From Pseudomonas syringae (lineage in GTDB: Bacteria > Pseudomonadota > Gammaproteobacteria > Pseudomonadales > Pseudomonadaceae): a stretch of DNA of 64,000 bases. The stretch covers positions 5,421,501 through 5,485,500 of the forward strand of contig NZ_CP066265.1 in assembly GCF_023278085.1 (NCBI RefSeq), in the 5' to 3' direction. The notes below the pieces were generated by a model. The model was not told the DNA's origin and made no database searches. It saw only the letters and a list, made by a program, of their open reading frames with translations. Made by a program: the position numbers and the translations under genes. Below, one piece after another: positions 41,001-49,499 of this stretch. The first letter of the stretch is position 1; every line of letters begins with the position of its first letter.

Positions 41001-41434
41001 TCGGTATACCCGTTGAGCTGACTGGCATTGGCACCGGTCACCTCGTTGAGAATCGTACGCGCGGCTGTGCCCCCCAGATTCTTGTTACCCACGATGATGC
41101 CGCCCAGTTGCGTGCTCTGGGTGGCATTGGTCGCGTTGTTGAGAATCACGCCTTTGCTGTCGACGTTGTACTGCTGGTACTGGTTATGCGACAGCCCCGA
41201 CCCGTTGGGTGCGGCAATGTTGATCACCGGCACGCCGTTGCCAGCCTGGCCTACGGAGGTGTTGGTGGCGCCGCTGACAGCGATGCCTTCGGCCTGCGCC
41301 AGCAGCGGCTGCCAGAACAGCGCGTTGGCGAGGATCAATGCGATGCCGCGCTTGGGCATGCCCCAGAAGCGTGGGCGTTCGGTCAGGGCCGCAGAAGGCT
41401 GACGTGTCAGCAGAGCCAGTTGATGAACGTCCAT
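32087..41434 (-). CDS. cdiA: Contact-dependent growth inhibition effector CdiA (TpsA family)
   Basis: 3115-residue exoprotein. An extended signal peptide (GMPKRGIALILANALFWQPL, ending near residue 48) leads into the TPS secretion domain (about 50-300; NGCGFINTPQVTLTTGKP). First haemagglutinin repeat region about 330-1150 (many LDN/LNNS/GGTL units), a non-repetitive region about 1170-1545 that is probably the receptor-binding part (YNPDAAWKRLGDGYYEQRL), second repeat region about 1550-2660 (AGRDVTL-type units), junction YVTKSSVEA near 2675, pretoxin with hydrophobic GGGLFTTAILTGVL, then GVGADVVKG near 2970. The last about 143 residues are the toxin: YTYDDLVQSMRTNGWKGDP, VDVVKMPDGKLTSMDNTRIA and TWGEAITGRINKQSGGF, resembling ParB/sulfiredoxin-fold toxins. 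No VENN motif. It lies 39 nt after cdiB. Confidence 0.93.
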   Translation of the reverse strand: MDVHQLALLTRQPSAALTERPRFWGMPKRGIALILANALFWQPLLAQAEGIAVSGATNTSVGQAGNGVPVINIAAPNGSGLSHNQYQQYNVDSKGVILNNATNATQSTQLGGIIVGNKNLGGTAARTILNEVTGANASQLNGYTEVAGQSARVIVANPYGISCNGCGFINTPQVTLTTGKPVLDANGQLNRFNVQGGSVSIDGVGLNADNVDQFDIITRSAKINAELHAKRLNIIAGRNDVDAQTLNATPLPDDGSAKPELAIDSSALGGMYAGAVRLVGTEAGVGVRLAGDLAASGGDINIDANGKLTMNQTAASGNIVAKARDISVTGPTYAGSQLALNASETLTNSSDLVAGQAVTIDADQLSNTGVIESGINADNTRNSTGTLSVRARNVVNQGTLAASSALSAIVSETLDNRAGKIVSEGTLTASAARLDNSNGQLSSAGEQSVTASESLDNSAGQLVTDGVLTVSSARLNNSGGTLSAAQALNINSAQLDNSATSRITSGAALALNTTVLNNLGGLISGWQGMTLTGDSFDNTAGTLVSNTGMTLTLNGALTNTNGTVVSNSAMTLDLPGTLNNSNGNIVSGGDLLLQRGGNVTNSNGRLTSQGLMTLFATTLDNRNNGTLAGSTVSITSSGDVLNGNNGLINSRTGTLGLNAGALNNDSGVVQSANTLTLATGNGAVSNVGGNLIAQTGDLSITGASVDNSAGVLASLSGGVSTDLSGLLRNGLANAKGGVIQGQRLLLTARGGIDNNGGSIAAQQGDALIQASTFDNRNGALSALGLVQVRGDSFDNSGDQDGQVAGRDIDFDLSGALNNRQGIIESDNSLLLKAASLDNTSGQLRALGNGGSTVLTLSGALDNTGGKLESASSNLQFAIGSLVNTNGSILHVGQGDLGLSLALLQNAGGSISTNGSLTLTGDSWTNSTTLQAANMDLNIGSFTQLGGGQLLAANSFVGRGGNWTNDGRIASDGTLDVRLTGAYNGAGSMTSLGSSTLTAAQLNLTDANARLASGAAGVIDIDGILNNSGRITGNTDLQVNAGAINNYGTLGAGGNLSVSTPTLLNQNALIFSGGNTSLLVNDFTNQYADVYSMGNLQISRDAAGAFANSIINRSATLTSDGSMLLAANTVQNIRDVLSVKDSGIYSARIDEISCSTPGTGNLDCGGGKEHHVWKIQQLEKLEVTAASAASSITSGGNMTLAGGDFLNSSSSLASGGALTATFNNFSNVGVVTGQTENNRIFVSRRTRDDDRWDEDARLFNLRYSQDSPRYDPNNLSGLQAAMSNFIAITERDVPELETNRQLAFDATTYAATIQAGGPVSITAGNNFDNSVVRGGFTYVSGGTRTDTTAPGTDYATVVTLNRQLPPDLAQQQVNPTALPGFSLPTGQNGLFRLSDTQNGTSLPGSGAQLLGTATAAQPHPYLIETNPALTDLRQFLSSSYLLDTVGYNPDAAWKRLGDGYYEQRLIQQAVIARTGQRFIDGLTSDEAMYKYLMDNAIASKSALDLSVGVALTGEQVAALTHDIVWMEDQVVRGEHVLVPVLYLAQANNRLANNGALIQGGDLSLIAGNNLTNVGVLRATSTLNARSGNSLINEGLIQTNERLNLRADNNLINRAGGIVAGRDVTLSSANGDVSNERSVTSHQSAVGNSTWRRDFANNAARVEAANDLTISAGRDVSNSGALQAGRDVTLLADRDVAISAAQLQQDRSDGPNHVRTSTNQLGASVNAGQDVAVQAGRDLGVTASRVDAGRDMALRSAGNLALESAANQSEYVSRSKKTTLETRTVNQQASELNAGGNLSADAGQNLDIVASRVKAGGDVALDAAQDTTITSAKDENSYFYSKKSKGSFGRSSSKQQESYDSTNMASEVNAGQDLTVNASKAADGSVNINGGRDVSVIGSKLSAGNDLVLGATNDVAVLSGVEEHGAYSKKTKSGFLGLSKSGKSQLKTSATQVGSELDAGDDVVVASGKDVRLRASEIGAGNDVDVRAGLLDKTGDINLVSANDEAYSRSEEYKKKTGLSVSGGFLSISSAKEAGRVAQSSTSVGSQVNAVRDADLQAERDINVIGSSINAGGNVRLNAGQDVNVLAAQNSNSSQDWEKNRQTGIGVSSNANGVTFFAGVDRTKEKNRLEQQTAAASQIRAGENLAVDAKRDINQIGSDLEAANNIDLTAGRNIKIDAARESQLIEQQRESSRNGLSLSVNHNYGSTKDAVSGAGKGDDAVSKGSSTLKAVDGVSQFLSGPTGDAKLGTSKQSTSQQVIEETNRASTLSAGNDVNLSANNAVQVTGGQLQAGRDINVKGRDVTLDAARGSYSQETRERQSWGGIHGGTSGGFKLGVGGSNGIASGDQSQESSTVTALQAGRDINLQASNDLNLIGTQAQAQRDIDLRAGNNLNIKAAQNNSSTDNTRKNGGGEAGIAVGPGGIGFYASVNIGKGDLEREGLQQQEAYLYAGNRLGFTSGQDTNIGGATLRGNDVVGRVGRDLNVTSLANTGKAEGKEYDLSATVVVGFGGSFSGSAGYGRTNGSTNWIEQQTSITGKDQVDIRTGNHTQLDGALIASDTGNLKLDTNTLGFSDIAGKDKEHGYYLNVGGSYGNSSGAIQDPSQVGKGTQGQNGWSVEGWNYEKDRQQVVRGTVGVGDVVVRGDAAAGKDSTVGLNRDVDKAYEITRDEEHRTDLYVTKSSVEAASQPVVTAKQWTNQLLTYDDTARQNFEDASRNLTRAVNKIQSTLGRQMDSGATKLMGADFAENTMDSLLQGGMTRDQAMNTLADAKFQENVVAEIARLAGIDLNPVEDLDKTLQEDKRPTSPNAMELPEISVTASDEEKLTVAQTTLRSMASIKQYIQEHPQQEEAVSVLVAVAQGPKGLVQLAVYNAVSETPLGQSLNQKLAEYSDALGKEVANAMEGKKLSDEEGYDNYLIGGGLFTTAILTGVLTSGKFSGKSKVVTAEMKADPYHPDWKNYTGKDRGVGADVVKGEGGKGSNSATLHAADDIRFSQNSVSFNKTDRVTGTNYTYDDLVQSMRTNGWKGDPVDVVKMPDGKLTSMDNTRIAAAREAGIDVKASVREFDDPLTPAIQEARGWQKFNTWGEAITGRINKQSGGFSTSNPHGSTEAPRISGGGK

Positions 41435-41473
41435 GTGAGCAACCTCGGGGCAGTGTTATCAGGAGCAGCGTTA

Positions 41474-43177
41474 TTAAAGGAAAAAGTCCACGCGAAAATA
41501 GACCGGCGCTTCGCGCTCGATCACGTCGGGACGTTCCAGAGAATGAGCAAACGTGACAGAGGCGGCGACGTGCTCGCCACGGGTAAACAGTTCGAACGAA
41601 TTGCTGGACAGTCGACCATGTTCCTGGCCGTTGTAACGGTCATTGCGGATCACGCCCTGATCGTAGCCAGCGGCAGCACCGTATTCGACGAAAACCGGGC
41701 GCAGCCAGTCGAGGGTCACCGGACGGGTCAGACGGATTTCGTTGCGCCAGTAGCCGCCGCTGTCGCCGGACAGAAACTCATCCTTGTAGCCGCGCACCGA
41801 CGACGAACCGCCCAGGCTCAGGCGTTGCGGGCTGAACAGCACGTCTTCGCTGCGTTGTCCGGTGGCCAGGCTGGTGAAGGCCAGGTTCTCGCCCCACAGC
41901 TGAAACGGATGCAGGTAGCTGATGGTGCCGGTGTATTTGCGGTAGCGCGCATCGGCTTCGCCCGGCCCCGGATCGTGGTTGCCTTGGGCGTCCAGCAAAC
42001 CGATGCCCTGTTGCATGCCGAGGTCGATGTTGACGAACGCTGAGCCGACCCGGCGACCATGGTTGATGCCGAACTGCGCTTCGGTGATGCGGTTGCTGCT
42101 TACGCCGATTTTGCTGTTATCCAGGTAGTTGTTGGTGCGCAGGTACGCCAGACCGGCGTTGAGCGAGGTCTTGCTGACCGAGTCTCGATGGATAACCCGT
42201 TCGGCACGGAACTGATGGTTCTGGCTGTCGCCATCCTGCTTGAACTTGAAGCCGTCGGCCTGGGCCTGCGAGCGATATTCGCTTTCGCTGTACAGGTAAC
42301 TGAAGGTCCACCAGCCCCACGGCAGGCTGTACGACAGCATGCCATTGTGCGACCCCTGTTGATGGTCGCTGACGGCGTCATGCCCGCCGCGCAGGCTCAA
42401 CTGGTCGGCCAGGCCCAGCGGGCTGTCCCAGTCCAGACCGGCGTTCCACTGCTGTTCGCCGGTGCTGCGCTGGCCGTCGTTATTGCGCGACAGGCTGGCG
42501 CGCCAGGGTTTTTGCGGGGTATTTTTGACCACCACGTCGCTGCCGCCCACGGTCTGGCCCGGAGTCAGTTCCATCTGCGCCTGATTGGAGGGCAAGCGGT
42601 TGAGCTGGTCTACCATCTGCTCGATCTCGCGCAGGTTGACCACCTGCCCTTCCTGGCCGGGAAAGGTCATGGCCAGCTCGCGATCCGACAGGCCGCTGTC
42701 GGCATCGCTGCGCAGTTTTTCCAGTTTGCCTTCGATGACCAGCACTTGCAGGTCGCCTTTGGACAGGTCCTGTTGCGGCAGATAGGCCCGGGTGGTCACC
42801 AGACCTTTGCCGATGTAATGGTCGGTGATGGCCTTCAACAGTTCATTGAGCTGCGCAACGCCCAGGCACTTGCCCTGAAATGGCGTGATCAGTGCCTCGC
42901 GCTCGGCAGGCGACAAGGAATCAGCGCCCTTGAGTTCGATGCGGTTGATAGTGAAGCAGCGGGTGTCGGCGGGCGTGACGGGGGCCGTCGGTGTGGTCTG
43001 TTTGCCGGGCAGGTCCTTGAGCTCTTCCAGGCGGCGGCGCTGCTCTTCGAGCAAGCGGTCCTGGCGATCACGGATGAGATCCTGTTCTCCGGGGGTCGCA
43101 GCCTGAACAGGCGTCAACGCTCCCATAGCCAGCAGTAACGCACACAAACCCAGCCATGTCCTTTTGGAGGCAAACAT
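41474..43177 (-). CDS. cdiB: CdiB outer-membrane transporter (TpsB, ShlB/FhaC family)
   Basis: 567 residues. Signal peptide (LCALLLAMGALTPVQA) then an N-terminal helix (DRQDRLLEEQRRRLEEL) that plugs the pore, two POTRA domains (about 75-230; RCFTINRIELKGADSLS, RAYLPQQDLSKGDLQVLVIE) and a 16-strand barrel with the conserved region GGSSSVRGYKDEFLSGDSG. It exports the CdiA encoded 39 nt downstream by recognising its TPS domain. Ends VYFRVDFFL, slightly unlike the usual terminal Phe. First gene of the leftward cdiB-cdiA-cdiI operon. Confidence 0.95.
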   Translation of the reverse strand: MFASKRTWLGLCALLLAMGALTPVQAATPGEQDLIRDRQDRLLEEQRRRLEELKDLPGKQTTPTAPVTPADTRCFTINRIELKGADSLSPAEREALITPFQGKCLGVAQLNELLKAITDHYIGKGLVTTRAYLPQQDLSKGDLQVLVIEGKLEKLRSDADSGLSDRELAMTFPGQEGQVVNLREIEQMVDQLNRLPSNQAQMELTPGQTVGGSDVVVKNTPQKPWRASLSRNNDGQRSTGEQQWNAGLDWDSPLGLADQLSLRGGHDAVSDHQQGSHNGMLSYSLPWGWWTFSYLYSESEYRSQAQADGFKFKQDGDSQNHQFRAERVIHRDSVSKTSLNAGLAYLRTNNYLDNSKIGVSSNRITEAQFGINHGRRVGSAFVNIDLGMQQGIGLLDAQGNHDPGPGEADARYRKYTGTISYLHPFQLWGENLAFTSLATGQRSEDVLFSPQRLSLGGSSSVRGYKDEFLSGDSGGYWRNEIRLTRPVTLDWLRPVFVEYGAAAGYDQGVIRNDRYNGQEHGRLSSNSFELFTRGEHVAASVTFAHSLERPDVIEREAPVYFRVDFFL

Positions 43178-43550
43178 AAATATTCCATTAAAAGCGCTGG
43201 AGGCGAGAGGTACGCCTGTTCGGGGTTAGTCAACACGAAGGCCCCAGGCCGGATAGCGGCCAAGTGATATCGCGTGTAACGATCGTGAAACAGACCACGC
43301 ACATGCAAGAAAATTCCTACACGAGCGAAATTTTACTGACCCGACCTGCCTTTTAATTTGAAATACATGACGTTGTGGTTAATCGCGCACCAATAAAAAA
43401 CCGACCTCTAAAGGGTCGGTTTTTGTACATCACCAAAACTTATGCACGTTTTGGGCGTGTTAATCACTTTGAGAAATAAGCAGTATAATTAAAGGCTTAA
43501 CGCCGTTTTCCAATACTTTTCCAAAATCCGTACACAGGTTATCCACAAAA
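43178..43550. other. Region between plsC and cdiB
   Basis: 373 bp. Holds a terminator (43393-43425), the upstream region of cdiB (AT-rich 43320-43375, no certain hexamers) and an isolated perfect DnaA box TTATCCACA at 43539-43547, 4 nt before the end of plsC. It also marks the right border of the accessory block. Confidence 0.6.
43393..43425. terminator. Terminator after plsC
   Basis: AAAAAACCGACC, loop TCTAAA, GGGTCGGTTTTT: a strong stem with A- and T-runs on both strands. On the minus strand it ends transcription from plsC before cdiB. Confidence 0.88.
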
Positions 43551-44321
43551 TCACGCGGGGACTTTTTCTGCAGTTGTTGCAGGTGTGACCGGGGTTCCCA
43601 TGGCGCGTTGTGTGTCTTCGTTCCAGGCCTGTACGCGCTCATTCAACGCAGCGATAGCGCGCGGGCCGGTGCCTTCTGCGTACATGGGTTCGCCGATGAC
43701 CACACGAATGGTGCCAGGCTTTTTCGCCCAACCGTCCCGAGGCCAGTATTTACCGGCGTTGTGCGCAATTGGCAGCACCGGCAGATCAGCGTTGACCGCC
43801 AGCGCAGTGCCGCCGCGCGAGAATTTTCCGACCTGGCCGTAGGGCACGCGTGTGCCTTCCGGGAAAATCAGTACCCAGACACCGTCCTTGAGCAACTCGT
43901 CGCCCTTCTTGGCGATTTCTCTCAGTGCTGCTTTCGGGTTTTCGCGATCGATGGCGATAGGACGCAGCATGGCCATGGCCCAGCCAAAAAACGGGACGTA
44001 CAGCAGCTCACGTTTGAGGACCTGGCTCAACGGCTCGAAGTACGCCGAGAGAAAGAACGTCTCCCAGGTGCTCTGGTGGTTGGAGATGATCACGCAGGGC
44101 GTTTTCGGCACGTTTTCTGCGCCGGTCACCTCAACCTTGATGTTCAGGAACACCCGGGTCAGCCATAGGGCGCAGCGGCACCAGTAGACATTGATGAAGC
44201 GATAGCGGGCTTTGAACGGCAGAAAAGGCGCGATGCAAAAGCTCAATGTGCACCACAGCAGCGAGCTGGTGCCCAGCAACAGGTAAAAGAAGAAAGTCCT
44301 GATTGCCTGCATGATCGACAT
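43551..44321 (-). CDS. plsC: 1-acyl-sn-glycerol-3-phosphate acyltransferase
   Basis: Adds the second acyl chain to lysophosphatidic acid in phospholipid synthesis. 256 residues. N-terminal membrane segment FFFYLLLGTSSLLWCTLSF; acyltransferase motif ISNHQSTWETFFLSAYFEPL (an HX4E version of HX4D), FFGWAMAMLRPIAIDRENP, then FPEGTRVPYGQVGKFSRGG. Same position as the lysophosphatidic acyltransferase next to gmhB near oriC in P. aeruginosa. It reads leftward 58 nt after gmhB. Confidence 0.93.
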   Translation of the reverse strand: MSIMQAIRTFFFYLLLGTSSLLWCTLSFCIAPFLPFKARYRFINVYWCRCALWLTRVFLNIKVEVTGAENVPKTPCVIISNHQSTWETFFLSAYFEPLSQVLKRELLYVPFFGWAMAMLRPIAIDRENPKAALREIAKKGDELLKDGVWVLIFPEGTRVPYGQVGKFSRGGTALAVNADLPVLPIAHNAGKYWPRDGWAKKPGTIRVVIGEPMYAEGTGPRAIAALNERVQAWNEDTQRAMGTPVTPATTAEKVPA

Positions 44322-44379
44322 AGTTACGTTTACCGTACGGGCAGGTGCCCGCTCCTGGAGCGTTCCGAACCTGATGGGG

Positions 44380-44934
44380 TCAGTTGTTCAGTGAAGCGCT
44401 GTTGTGGATAAGTTCTGCGGCAACCGCCGCCAGATCGTCAAAAATCAGTGTGCCTTCCGGCACTTCGCCTTCAATTGTCCTGCGGCCTTTGCCGGTCAGC
44501 ACCAGCACAGGCTGGGAATCGACGGCCAAAGCGGCCTGCAGGTCACCTTTGCTGTCGCCTACGAACCATAGTCCCTTGAGGTCGGCTGCGTAGTGACGAG
44601 CGATGGTGTGCAGCATGCCGGGTTTGGGTTTGCGGCATTCACATCCTTCGTCTGGCCCGTGCGGGCAGTAGACGATCAAGCCGACCTCGCCACCCTGCGC
44701 AGCCACCAGCTCGCGCAAGCGCGCATGCATGGCGTCGAGCGTGGCCAGGTCGTAATAACCGCGGGCAATGCCGGACTGGTTGGTGGCAACGGCCACCGTC
44801 CAGCCGGCCTTGCTCAGCGCTGCGATCGCCTGGATCGAGCCGGGAATGGGCAGCCATTCCTCCACCGACTTTATGTAAGCGTCGGAGTCATGGTTGATCA
44901 CTCCGTCCCGATCCAGTATCAGCAGTTTCACCAT
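44380..44934 (-). CDS. gmhB: D-glycero-beta-D-manno-heptose-1,7-bisphosphate 7-phosphatase
   Basis: HAD-family phosphatase of the ADP-heptose pathway for lipopolysaccharide inner core. Start at 44934 gives MVKLLILDRDGVINHDSDAY (184 residues); a longer open frame upstream overlaps glyS and is not used. Motif I DRDGVIN, VATNQSGIARGYY, a zinc loop YCPHGPDEGCECRKPKPGM with the conserved Cys/His set, and VGDSKGDLQAA complete the family pattern. 10 nt after glyS. Confidence 0.96.
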   Translation of the reverse strand: MVKLLILDRDGVINHDSDAYIKSVEEWLPIPGSIQAIAALSKAGWTVAVATNQSGIARGYYDLATLDAMHARLRELVAAQGGEVGLIVYCPHGPDEGCECRKPKPGMLHTIARHYAADLKGLWFVGDSKGDLQAALAVDSQPVLVLTGKGRRTIEGEVPEGTLIFDDLAAVAAELIHNSASLNN

Positions 44935-44944
44935 CGATCCCTTG

Positions 44945-46999
44945 TCAGCCCAGCAGCGAGATATCGGCAACGCCGAGGAACAGGCCGCGCAGGCGCGACA
45001 ACAAGGCATAACGGTTGGCGCGCACATTGGCGTCTTCCGCGTTGACCATGACCGCTTCGAAGAACGCATCGACCGGCTCACGCAGCATGGCCAGGCGCGC
45101 CAGCGATTCGCTGTACTGACGCTCGGCAGCCATAGGCTGGATCGCATTGTCAGCCTGCTGAATTGCCGAGTACAGCGAGAACTCGTTGGCGTTATCGAAG
45201 TACTTGGGCTCGACGGTCTGGGCAATATTGCCCTCGGCCTTGCTCAGCAGGTTGGACACGCGCTTGTTCACGGCAGCCAGTGCAGCGGCTTGCGGCAGTT
45301 TGCGGAAGGCCTGGACCGCCTGAACACGCTGATCGAAATCCAGCGCCGAGGCAGGTTGCAGGGCACGCACCGAGAGGTACACCGCCACATCGACGCCTTC
45401 GTCCTCGTAACGCGCACGCAGGCGGTCGAAGATGAAGTCGAGTACCTGTTCCGCCAGACCGGCTGGCTTGATCTTGCTACCGAACTGGGTGACCGCGAAC
45501 TTCACGGTGTCGACCAGGTTCAGGTCGAGCTTCTTCTCGATCAGGATTCGCAGGATGCCCAGCGCTGCACGGCGCAGGGCATACGGGTCCTTGCTGCCGG
45601 TGGGGAGCATGCCGATACCGAAGATACCGACCAGCGTGTCCAGCTTGTCAGCGATGGCGACGGCTGCGCCGGTCAGTGTGGTCGGCAGTTCGGCCCCTGC
45701 GCCGCGCGGCATGTACTGTTCGTTGAGCGCCAGCGCGACATCTTCTGGCTCGCCGTCGGCCTTGGCATAGTAGTAACCGGCAATGCCCTGCATTTCCGGG
45801 AACTCGCCGACCATCTCGCTCGACAGGTCGCACTTGGACAACAGGCCGGCCCGCGCTGCGCGCTGCGCATCGCCGCCGATGCGTGGCGCGATGTAGGCGG
45901 CCAGTTTCGACACACGCTCGGCCTTGTCGAAGACGCTGCCCAACTGAGCCTGGAACACGACGTTCTTCAGGCGATCATTGAAGGTTTCGAGCTTCTGCTT
46001 CTTGTCCTGCTTGAAGAAGAACTCGGCATCGGTCAGACGCGGACGAACCACCTTCTCGTTGCCGGCAACGATCTGTGCGGGGTCTTTGCTTTCGATGTTG
46101 GCGACCGTGATGAAACGCGGCAGCAGCTTGCCATCGACATCCAGCAGGCAGAAATACTTCTGGTTGTCCTGCATGGTGGTAATCAGGGCTTCCTGCGGCA
46201 CTTCAAGGAAACGCTCTTCGAACGAGCACACCAGCGGCACCGGCCACTCGACCAGACCGGCGACCTCATCCAGCAGGCCTGGCGGCACGATCGCGGTGCC
46301 TTCCTGTTGGGTGGCCAGCTCTTCGACGCGCTTGCTGATGATCTGGCGACGCTCATTGAAGTCGGCCAGTACATAAGCGGCGCGCAGGTCGCCCAGGTAA
46401 CCGGCAGGCGAGGAAATACGCACGTCTTCCGGGTGGTGGAAGCGGTGGCCGCGAGAATGACGCCCTGCGCTCTGGGCGAGAATCGTGCAATCAACCACCT
46501 GATCGCCGAACAGCATCACCAGCCACTGGGTCGGACGCACGAACTCTTCCTTGCGAGCACCCCAGCGCATGCGCTTGGCAATCGGCAAGTCGTTCAGCGA
46601 GTCTTCGACAATGGTCGGCAGCAGCGACATCGTCGGTTTTCCGAGAATGGTCTGGCTGTAACGCAGTTTCGGGCCGCTTTGATCGATTTCGCTCAGATCG
46701 ACGCCGCACTTCTTGGCGAAGCCCAGTGCCGCTTGAGTCGGATTGCCGTCGGCGTCGAACGCAGCCTGGCGCGGCGGGCCGTCCAGGTTGACGCTGCGAT
46801 CCGGTTGTTGCGTGGACAGCGCGGTGATCAACACGGCCAGACGACGCGGTGCGGCGTAGACCTGTTTGGCGCTGTACGTCAGACCTGCGCCCTGCAGGCC
46901 CTTTTCAATACCGGCCAGAAACGCATCCGCCAGAGAAACGAGGGTCTTGGGTGGCAGTTCTTCGGTGCCCAGTTCGACCAGAAAATCTTGAGCACTCAT
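44945..46999 (-). CDS. glyS: Glycyl-tRNA synthetase beta subunit
   Basis: Beta chain of the alpha2beta2 glycyl-tRNA synthetase; binds tRNA-Gly. 684 residues, standard length. Begins [20 protein letters not shown], contains [20 protein letters not shown] and the HD-like [20 protein letters not shown], and ends with the anticodon-binding region ([20 protein letters not shown]). Overlaps glyQ by 4 nt. Confidence 0.98.
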   Translation of the reverse strand: MSAQDFLVELGTEELPPKTLVSLADAFLAGIEKGLQGAGLTYSAKQVYAAPRRLAVLITALSTQQPDRSVNLDGPPRQAAFDADGNPTQAALGFAKKCGVDLSEIDQSGPKLRYSQTILGKPTMSLLPTIVEDSLNDLPIAKRMRWGARKEEFVRPTQWLVMLFGDQVVDCTILAQSAGRHSRGHRFHHPEDVRISSPAGYLGDLRAAYVLADFNERRQIISKRVEELATQQEGTAIVPPGLLDEVAGLVEWPVPLVCSFEERFLEVPQEALITTMQDNQKYFCLLDVDGKLLPRFITVANIESKDPAQIVAGNEKVVRPRLTDAEFFFKQDKKQKLETFNDRLKNVVFQAQLGSVFDKAERVSKLAAYIAPRIGGDAQRAARAGLLSKCDLSSEMVGEFPEMQGIAGYYYAKADGEPEDVALALNEQYMPRGAGAELPTTLTGAAVAIADKLDTLVGIFGIGMLPTGSKDPYALRRAALGILRILIEKKLDLNLVDTVKFAVTQFGSKIKPAGLAEQVLDFIFDRLRARYEDEGVDVAVYLSVRALQPASALDFDQRVQAVQAFRKLPQAAALAAVNKRVSNLLSKAEGNIAQTVEPKYFDNANEFSLYSAIQQADNAIQPMAAERQYSESLARLAMLREPVDAFFEAVMVNAEDANVRANRYALLSRLRGLFLGVADISLLG

Positions 47000-47943
47000 T
47001 GCGCTGCCTCCAGCTTGGCCAACACTTCATCGCGTAGATCGGGTGGCGCCATCGGGAAGCCGAGTCGCGCCCGGGCTTGCAGGTAAGCCTGAGCCACCGA
47101 ACGGGCCAGCGTGCGCACGCGCAGGATGTATTGCTGACGCGCTGTCACGGAAATCGCGCGACGGGCATCCAGCAGGTTGAACGTGTGCGAGGCCTTGAGG
47201 ACCATTTCATAGCCCGGCAATGGCAGTTCCAGCTCGATCAGACGCGCTGCTTCGCTTTCGTAGAAATCGAACAGTTCGAACAGCTTTTCGACGTTGGCGT
47301 GTTCAAAGTTGTAGGTCGACTGCTCCACCTCGTTCTGGTGGAACACGTCGCCATAGGTCACTTTGCCGAACGGGCCGTCAGCCCAGACCAGATCGTAGAC
47401 CGAGTCCACGCCCTGCTGGTACATCGCCAGACGTTCGAGGCCGTAGGTGATTTCGCCAGTCACCGGGTAGCACTCCAGGCCACCCACTTGCTGGAAGTAA
47501 GTGAATTGCGAAACTTCCATGCCGTTGAGCCAGATTTCCCAGCCCAGACCCCAGGCGCCCAGCGTCGGCGATTCCCAGTTGTCTTCGACGAAGCGCACGT
47601 CATGCACCAGTGGATCGAGGCCGATGTGCTTGAGCGAGCCCAGGTACAGCTCCTGGAAGTTGTCCGGGTTCGGCTTGAGAATCACCTGAAACTGATAGTA
47701 ATGCTGCAGGCGGTTCGGGTTTTCGCCGTAGCGGCCGTCAGTCGGGCGACGACTTGGCTGTACGTAAGCGGCATTCCAGGTTTCCGGGCCTACGGCGCGC
47801 AGAAACGTGGCAGTGTGGAACGTGCCGGCGCCTACTTCCATATCGTAGGGCTGAAGTACCACGCAACCTTGTTCTGCCCAGTATTGCTGGAGGGCGAGGA
47901 TCAAGTCTTGGAAGGTACGCACGGCTGGCGTAGGCTGGCTCAC
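46996..47943 (-). CDS. glyQ: Glycyl-tRNA synthetase alpha subunit
   Basis: Catalytic alpha chain of glycyl-tRNA synthetase. A GTG at 47943 gives (M)[19 protein letters not shown] (315 residues), the usual length; the frame is open for 40 more codons but those have no family support. Motifs [40 protein letters not shown] and [20 protein letters not shown] are conserved. Divergent from tag, 79 nt apart. Confidence 0.97.
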   Translation of the reverse strand: MSQPTPAVRTFQDLILALQQYWAEQGCVVLQPYDMEVGAGTFHTATFLRAVGPETWNAAYVQPSRRPTDGRYGENPNRLQHYYQFQVILKPNPDNFQELYLGSLKHIGLDPLVHDVRFVEDNWESPTLGAWGLGWEIWLNGMEVSQFTYFQQVGGLECYPVTGEITYGLERLAMYQQGVDSVYDLVWADGPFGKVTYGDVFHQNEVEQSTYNFEHANVEKLFELFDFYESEAARLIELELPLPGYEMVLKASHTFNLLDARRAISVTARQQYILRVRTLARSVAQAYLQARARLGFPMAPPDLRDEVLAKLEAAQ

Positions 47944-48022
47944 AAATTTCACCTGTGCTGGGCTGCGATTCAAAGAGCGGGAGTATACCCGATTCGGCCG
48001 CACGTCCGCTCCTGGGAGCCCT

Positions 48023-48574
48023 ATGACACGCTGCTTTTGGTGCAACGAAGACCCCCTGTACATCGCTTATCACGATCAGGAGTGGGGAGTGCCGCTGCGC
48101 GATGCGCAGAAGCTCTTCGAGTTGCTTTTGCTCGAAGGGTTCCAGGCGGGGCTGTCGTGGATCACGATTCTCAAGCGTCGGACACGTTATCGCGAGGTGC
48201 TGCATGGCTTTGATGTCGAGCGGCTGGCGCAATTGAGTGATGCCGAAATCGAGGCGCTGATGCTCGATCCGAGCATCATTCGCAACCGTCTCAAGCTCAA
48301 GGCCGTGCGTACCAATGCGCGGGCCTGGCTGGCGCTGGAAGATCCGGTCGGCCTGCTCTGGTCGTTTGTCGGCGGGCAGCCGAAGGTCAATCATTTCAAG
48401 GGCCGCAGCGAAGTACCGGCCATTACCCCTGAGGCAGAAGCGATGAGCAAGGCGCTGAAAAAGGCCGGTTTCACCTTTGTCGGACCGACCATCTGTTATG
48501 CCTACATGCAAGCCAGCGGCATGGTCATGGATCACACGGTCGATTGTGATCGGTACGCGGTGTTGAGCCGCTGA
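48023..48574 (+). CDS. tag: DNA-3-methyladenine glycosylase I
   Basis: Base-excision repair enzyme that removes 3-methyladenine. 183 residues. [20 protein letters not shown] and [20 protein letters not shown] at the start; [20 protein letters not shown] in the helix-hairpin-helix region; [20 protein letters not shown] and the zinc-binding end MVMDHTVDC. Located between glyQ and the acyltransferase gene as in other pseudomonads. Confidence 0.96.
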   Translation: MTRCFWCNEDPLYIAYHDQEWGVPLRDAQKLFELLLLEGFQAGLSWITILKRRTRYREVLHGFDVERLAQLSDAEIEALMLDPSIIRNRLKLKAVRTNARAWLALEDPVGLLWSFVGGQPKVNHFKGRSEVPAITPEAEAMSKALKKAGFTFVGPTICYAYMQASGMVMDHTVDCDRYAVLSR

Positions 48575-48611
48575 CGTTACACTACCCGCCTCAAGAATCT
48601 GGGAGTCATCT

Positions 48612-49499
48612 GTGGATAAGTTCAAAGGCGCCGTAATGGTCGGGGCGTTGCGATTGTTTGCCTTGCTGCCCTGGCGAGCCGTTCAGTGGGCCGGCACCGC
48701 CATCGGCTGGTTGATGTGGAAGCTGCCCAATCGCTCCCGTGAAGTGGCGCGAATCAATCTGTCCAAGTGTTTCCCGGAACTGAGCGAGCCTGAACTGGAA
48801 AAGCTGGTCGGCCGCAGCCTGATGGACATCGGCAAGACGCTCACCGAGAGCGCCTGCGCGTGGATCTGGCCGGCACAGAAATCGATCAATCTGGTGCGTG
48901 AGGTTGAAGGGCTCGAGGTACTCAAGGACGCGCTGGCGTCTGGCAAGGGCGTGGTCGGCATCACCAGCCACCTGGGCAACTGGGAAGTGCTCAATCACTT
49001 TTATTGCAGCCAGTGCAAGCCGATCATTTTCTATCGTCCACCCAAGTTGAAAGCGGTGGATGACCTGTTGCGCAAGCAGCGTGTGCAGTTGGGCAACCGG
49101 GTGGCGGCGTCGACCAAGGAAGGCATTCTCAGCGTTATCAAGGAAGTGCGCAAAGGCGGTTCGGTGGGTATTCCGGCCGATCCGGAGCCGGCTGAGTCGG
49201 CGGGTATCTTTGTCCCCTTCTGTGGCACCCAGGCGCTGACCAGCAAGTTTGTGCCGAATATGCTGGCCGGTGGCAAGGCAGTCGGCGTATTCCTGCACGC
49301 CATGCGCCTGCCGGATGGTTCGGGCTACAAAGTGGTACTCGAAGCCGCCCCCGAAGCGATGTACAGCACCGACACCGAAACTTCGGCCGCGGCGATGAGC
49401 AAAGTGGTCGAGAAATACGTGCGGGCTTACCCGAGCCAGTACATGTGGACCATGAAACGCTTCAAGAAACGCCCGGCGGGTGAGGCGCGCTGGTATTAA
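48612..49499 (+). CDS. lpxL: Lipid A lauroyl-type acyltransferase (LpxL/HtrB family)
   Basis: Inner-membrane enzyme that adds a secondary acyl chain to lipid A. 295 residues from a GTG at 48612. Motif ITSHLGNWEVLNHFYC contains the HX4E catalytic pair; N-terminal hydrophobic AVQWAGTAIGWLMWKL anchors it; the end YPSQYMWTMKRFKKRP is typical of the family. The start codon lies in a TGTGGATAA sequence that is a perfect DnaA box (48611-48619). Follows tag by 37 nt; equivalent to the HtrB-type gene in the same place in P. aeruginosa. Confidence 0.92.
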   Translation: MDKFKGAVMVGALRLFALLPWRAVQWAGTAIGWLMWKLPNRSREVARINLSKCFPELSEPELEKLVGRSLMDIGKTLTESACAWIWPAQKSINLVREVEGLEVLKDALASGKGVVGITSHLGNWEVLNHFYCSQCKPIIFYRPPKLKAVDDLLRKQRVQLGNRVAASTKEGILSVIKEVRKGGSVGIPADPEPAESAGIFVPFCGTQALTSKFVPNMLAGGKAVGVFLHAMRLPDGSGYKVVLEAAPEAMYSTDTETSAAAMSKVVEKYVRAYPSQYMWTMKRFKKRPAGEARWY